64,000 bases of DNA, from positions 650,696 to 714,695 of the forward strand of contig NW_019774180.1 of NCBI RefSeq assembly GCF_001039355.2, read 5' to 3'. The stretch is from Lingula anatina. Its lineage: Eukaryota > Brachiopoda > Lingulata > Lingulida > Lingulidae. This document shows positions 61,771-64,000 of the stretch, one piece after another; position 1 is the first letter of the stretch; each line of letters opens with the position of its first letter. Both the position numbers and the translations under genes were made by a program. The notes under the pieces are model-generated. The model saw only the letters and a list, made by a program, of their open reading frames with translations, searched no databases and was not told the origin of the DNA.

Positions 61771-61812
61771 TGTTGTTCACTTTATGTTGTTCACTCTATG
61801 TTGTTCACTTTT
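61771..61812. repeat. 14-bp unit repeated three times
   Basis: Unit TGTTGTTCACTTTA with one or two changes in copies 2 and 3. Confidence 0.9.
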
Positions 61813-63203
61813 GAACATATATGGCATAGCCAGGAGTAAAGGGAGTATCGCAAAAAGATGACCCCACTTATCTCTCTGACCAAGGGCGCGAGTAGTCTTT
61901 AACAAATTATATAGTATCGCTGAAATTTTAATTTGTATTCTATTTCAGAAGCCCTTGATATCAGAGTGTAACTAAGCTCGCTAGACAATTTATTAAACTT
62001 GACACAATTAAGGTCTATCAGTTCTTTTACAAAGAACATGCACTTGCAATATAGCGACGATAGGCCTAGGCCTACTGGAGGAAAATTCAATAAAACCGGC
62101 ATTCATCACACACTTCACTTCATCGTATGTAATGCCCTATCAAAGATATTACTAGATAACTGTTCATGATAGATTCTAACGAGAAATTCATTTTAAACTG
62201 GGGAGAAACAGATTAAGAGCCTGTCCACTTAATGCTCTGACAGTTGGCTAACAGTGTTAGGTACCTGGCAGTGATGGTTGAAATAGGTGTGACAGTGCAC
62301 AACAATTGCGTTTTCTAAAATCGCATCTAACACAATATCCAGACAGTCTTGACTGAGAGGACGCCGCATGCGCACACAGCAACCGGAAGTGTCGAAAGGC
62401 GAAAGGATAAGGCATCAAATTCCTCAAAAATATAAAAATGCCGTTCGGTTTTACCTCCAAACATTTAGCCAAGAGGGCGGTACGAAACTGGTACGTATCG
62501 TGAACAAATATAACCAAATGACCTGCCTAATGATCATGGTATTAAGGTGTTTTGCTTAGCATCCACTAAAGGAACTGTTCAATATTTTCACGATCTTGCT
62601 GAATCCTAGCTGAATCCAACGAGGGACCTAACTCTTGCCGAATCCAATGTATCTAGAACAGTAAAACTTATGGGTTTTCATATGGCCCATCAAATCTGCT
62701 GATTTGAAAAACACTAATGAAGCAATGATTTTAAGTATAAAGGTTTTTTTGTGGTGAGCGGCATAGCATTAATTTTACCGAAAATTTAAATTGTCACGTT
62801 GGCCCAACGCTTGACTGTCACCTTGATTGGTAAGTAAACGAGCGTCGTATGCTTAATTAAAAACCGACCTTAGACTGCCATACAAGTCTATCATATCGCA
62901 ATAGACCCGTGATCAACATCATTGAACGCAAAATGAATGACGCTAAATCCCCTACCCCCCCCCCCCCCCAAACCAACAGAGACAGTAATTCAAGGTAAGC
63001 TTGTGAAACAGAATCACCCTAAACGGACAATAATAACAATCCAAATAAAATAGAACCAGACATCTCAGCAGTCTCAAACTTGGTGAAACTAAGACGAATC
63101 TTTAAAGGTACATCCCCTTCTTTGTTTATAAATCTGATATATGAATACAGAATCAGTCCTAAATGCCTATGTCCAGCTGTACAGTCCCAAGAGGCCATAC
63201 TTA

Positions 63204-63364
63204 ACCCTGTAATGCCAGACTTGACATAGGCTTAGGGGTTCAAACCGGACGTCTATTGACCTCTGTTAAAAAAAAAAAAAAAAAGTGGCATGGTTGCTTT
63301 TTCATAAACCCAGTTTCATATGACCCCTGAGGCAGAGCCTATGCCATGTACGCCATTACAGGGT
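63204..63364. mobile_element. 161-bp MITE with TA duplication (Tc1/mariner-like)
   Basis: The ends ACCCTGTAATG (left) and CATTACAGGGT (right) are perfect inverted copies, and further pairing (CATAGGCT with AGCCTATG) extends inward. TA lies directly outside both ends (63202-63203, 63365-63366), the duplication made by Tc1/mariner enzymes. An internal run of A lies near 63270-63285. Confidence 0.8.
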
Positions 63365-63758
63365 TATGCATTGGTTGCCCCCAACAGTAACAACACCCAC
63401 ATTAGTAGTAGTGTTACTAACCTGAATAGTGCTAGTTATATCTACAAACTGGGATTTTATATTTATTTATTTATTTATTTTTGATCAGGGGTATCTATCA
63501 TTTACCAGTAATATGTATGTGAAAGATGACTAGTTATGATTATTACTGATTTTAATCACTTAAAGATGACAGGAGGATAGGCTGTTGTTCTGAAACCATG
63601 CTAGTTGACTGCAAGCAAACTTGTACACTAGATTCTTTTTTAGAAATGTTCTTTTTTTTTCAAGCAAAGGACAATCCATATTAGATATTATTTATCTTTC
63701 CACAAGAAAATGGATTTCGATTTGTAATGTATAAGTGCTCAGCACTGTGACATTTCGT

Positions 63759-63855
63759 GATGGATCAATGTTATTGCTACAGATCAATGTTACAGATGGA
63801 TCAATGTTATTGCTACAGATCAATGTTACAGATGGATCGGTGTTATTGCTACAGA
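63759..63855. repeat. 36-bp tandem repeat, about 2.7 copies
   Basis: Units at 63759-63794 and 63795-63830 plus a partial third, each containing GGATCAATGTTATTGCTACA. The unit length is a multiple of three and translates on the minus strand to repeated CSNNIDPS, but there is no sign of a gene around it. Confidence 0.9.
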
Positions 63856-64000
63856 TTCCCTTATTGCCTACTTGTACTATGATTTTCCATCTGTAATTAC
63901 ACATCATCTTTCAAACAAAACAAAACAACAACAACAACATAAAAAAATTTAATAAAGATATTTCAAAACTCAAAAAGTATTTCAAAACTCATCTTTTACA

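Larger units (their letters stand above)
60383..63201. other. Gene-poor region upstream of cathepsin L
   Basis: About 2.8 kb holding the cathepsin promoter side and simple repeats: an ACAAT repeat at 61199-61222, a 14-bp unit three times at 61771-61812 and a C-run at about 62954-62969. No exon is supported. Confidence 0.55.

Noticed and set aside
63759-63855. 36-bp repeat as a coding repeat protein
   Set aside because: Unit length is a multiple of three, but the frame has no neighbouring coding signal and the repeat is short.

Overview
Nuclear DNA of a bilaterian invertebrate, most likely a marine lophotrochozoan such as a mollusc, annelid or brachiopod; the phylum cannot be fixed from sequence alone. 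The evidence is AT-rich DNA, intron-rich genes with GT-AG borders, animal-specific genes (HEATR6, PRKRIP1, HVCN1, STN1, cathepsin L, a rhodopsin-family GPCR), dense microsatellites, many small non-autonomous DNA transposons, one 623-base assembly gap and two isolated N bases. Exon models were assembled by hand from splice sites and protein family knowledge; in every intact complete model the exon lengths sum to a multiple of three. Layout: 1-6782 is the 3' part of HEATR6 (+), meeting PRKRIP1 (-, 7558-10016) tail to tail. HVCN1, a voltage-gated proton channel (+, 11882-12894), is head to head with PRKRIP1 and tail to tail with STN1 (-, 15800-19970), the telomere CST-complex subunit. This half is ordinary housekeeping territory. 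From about 20.5 to 31 kb and again from 31 to 38.8 kb lies one segment present twice. Each copy carries a membrane C-type lectin gene (two lectin domains, Ser/Thr-rich stalk, transmembrane helix, basic tail) followed, on the other strand, by the last exon of a secreted PAN plus laminin-G-like (LamG-like) gene. Copy A has only that last exon; copy B continues into a full gene (38325-40574), and a third full paralogue lies at 44155-46553. The A/B boundary is a (TC)n(AC)n microsatellite followed by a single N, so either a tandem duplication or two haplotypes joined end to end could explain it. The right part holds two large non-autonomous CACTA-like elements, a single-exon peptide-type GPCR (+, 51676-52845) and an eight-exon cathepsin L gene (-, 55774-60382), then gene-poor sequence to 64000. 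The candidate for a less-described system is the lectin cluster: a transmembrane double C-type lectin beside secreted PAN/LamG-like proteins, with divergence between copies at a sugar-binding residue, a frameshift in one copy and a sharply bounded near-identical tract between paralogous exons. A joint function in surface recognition is inference only.
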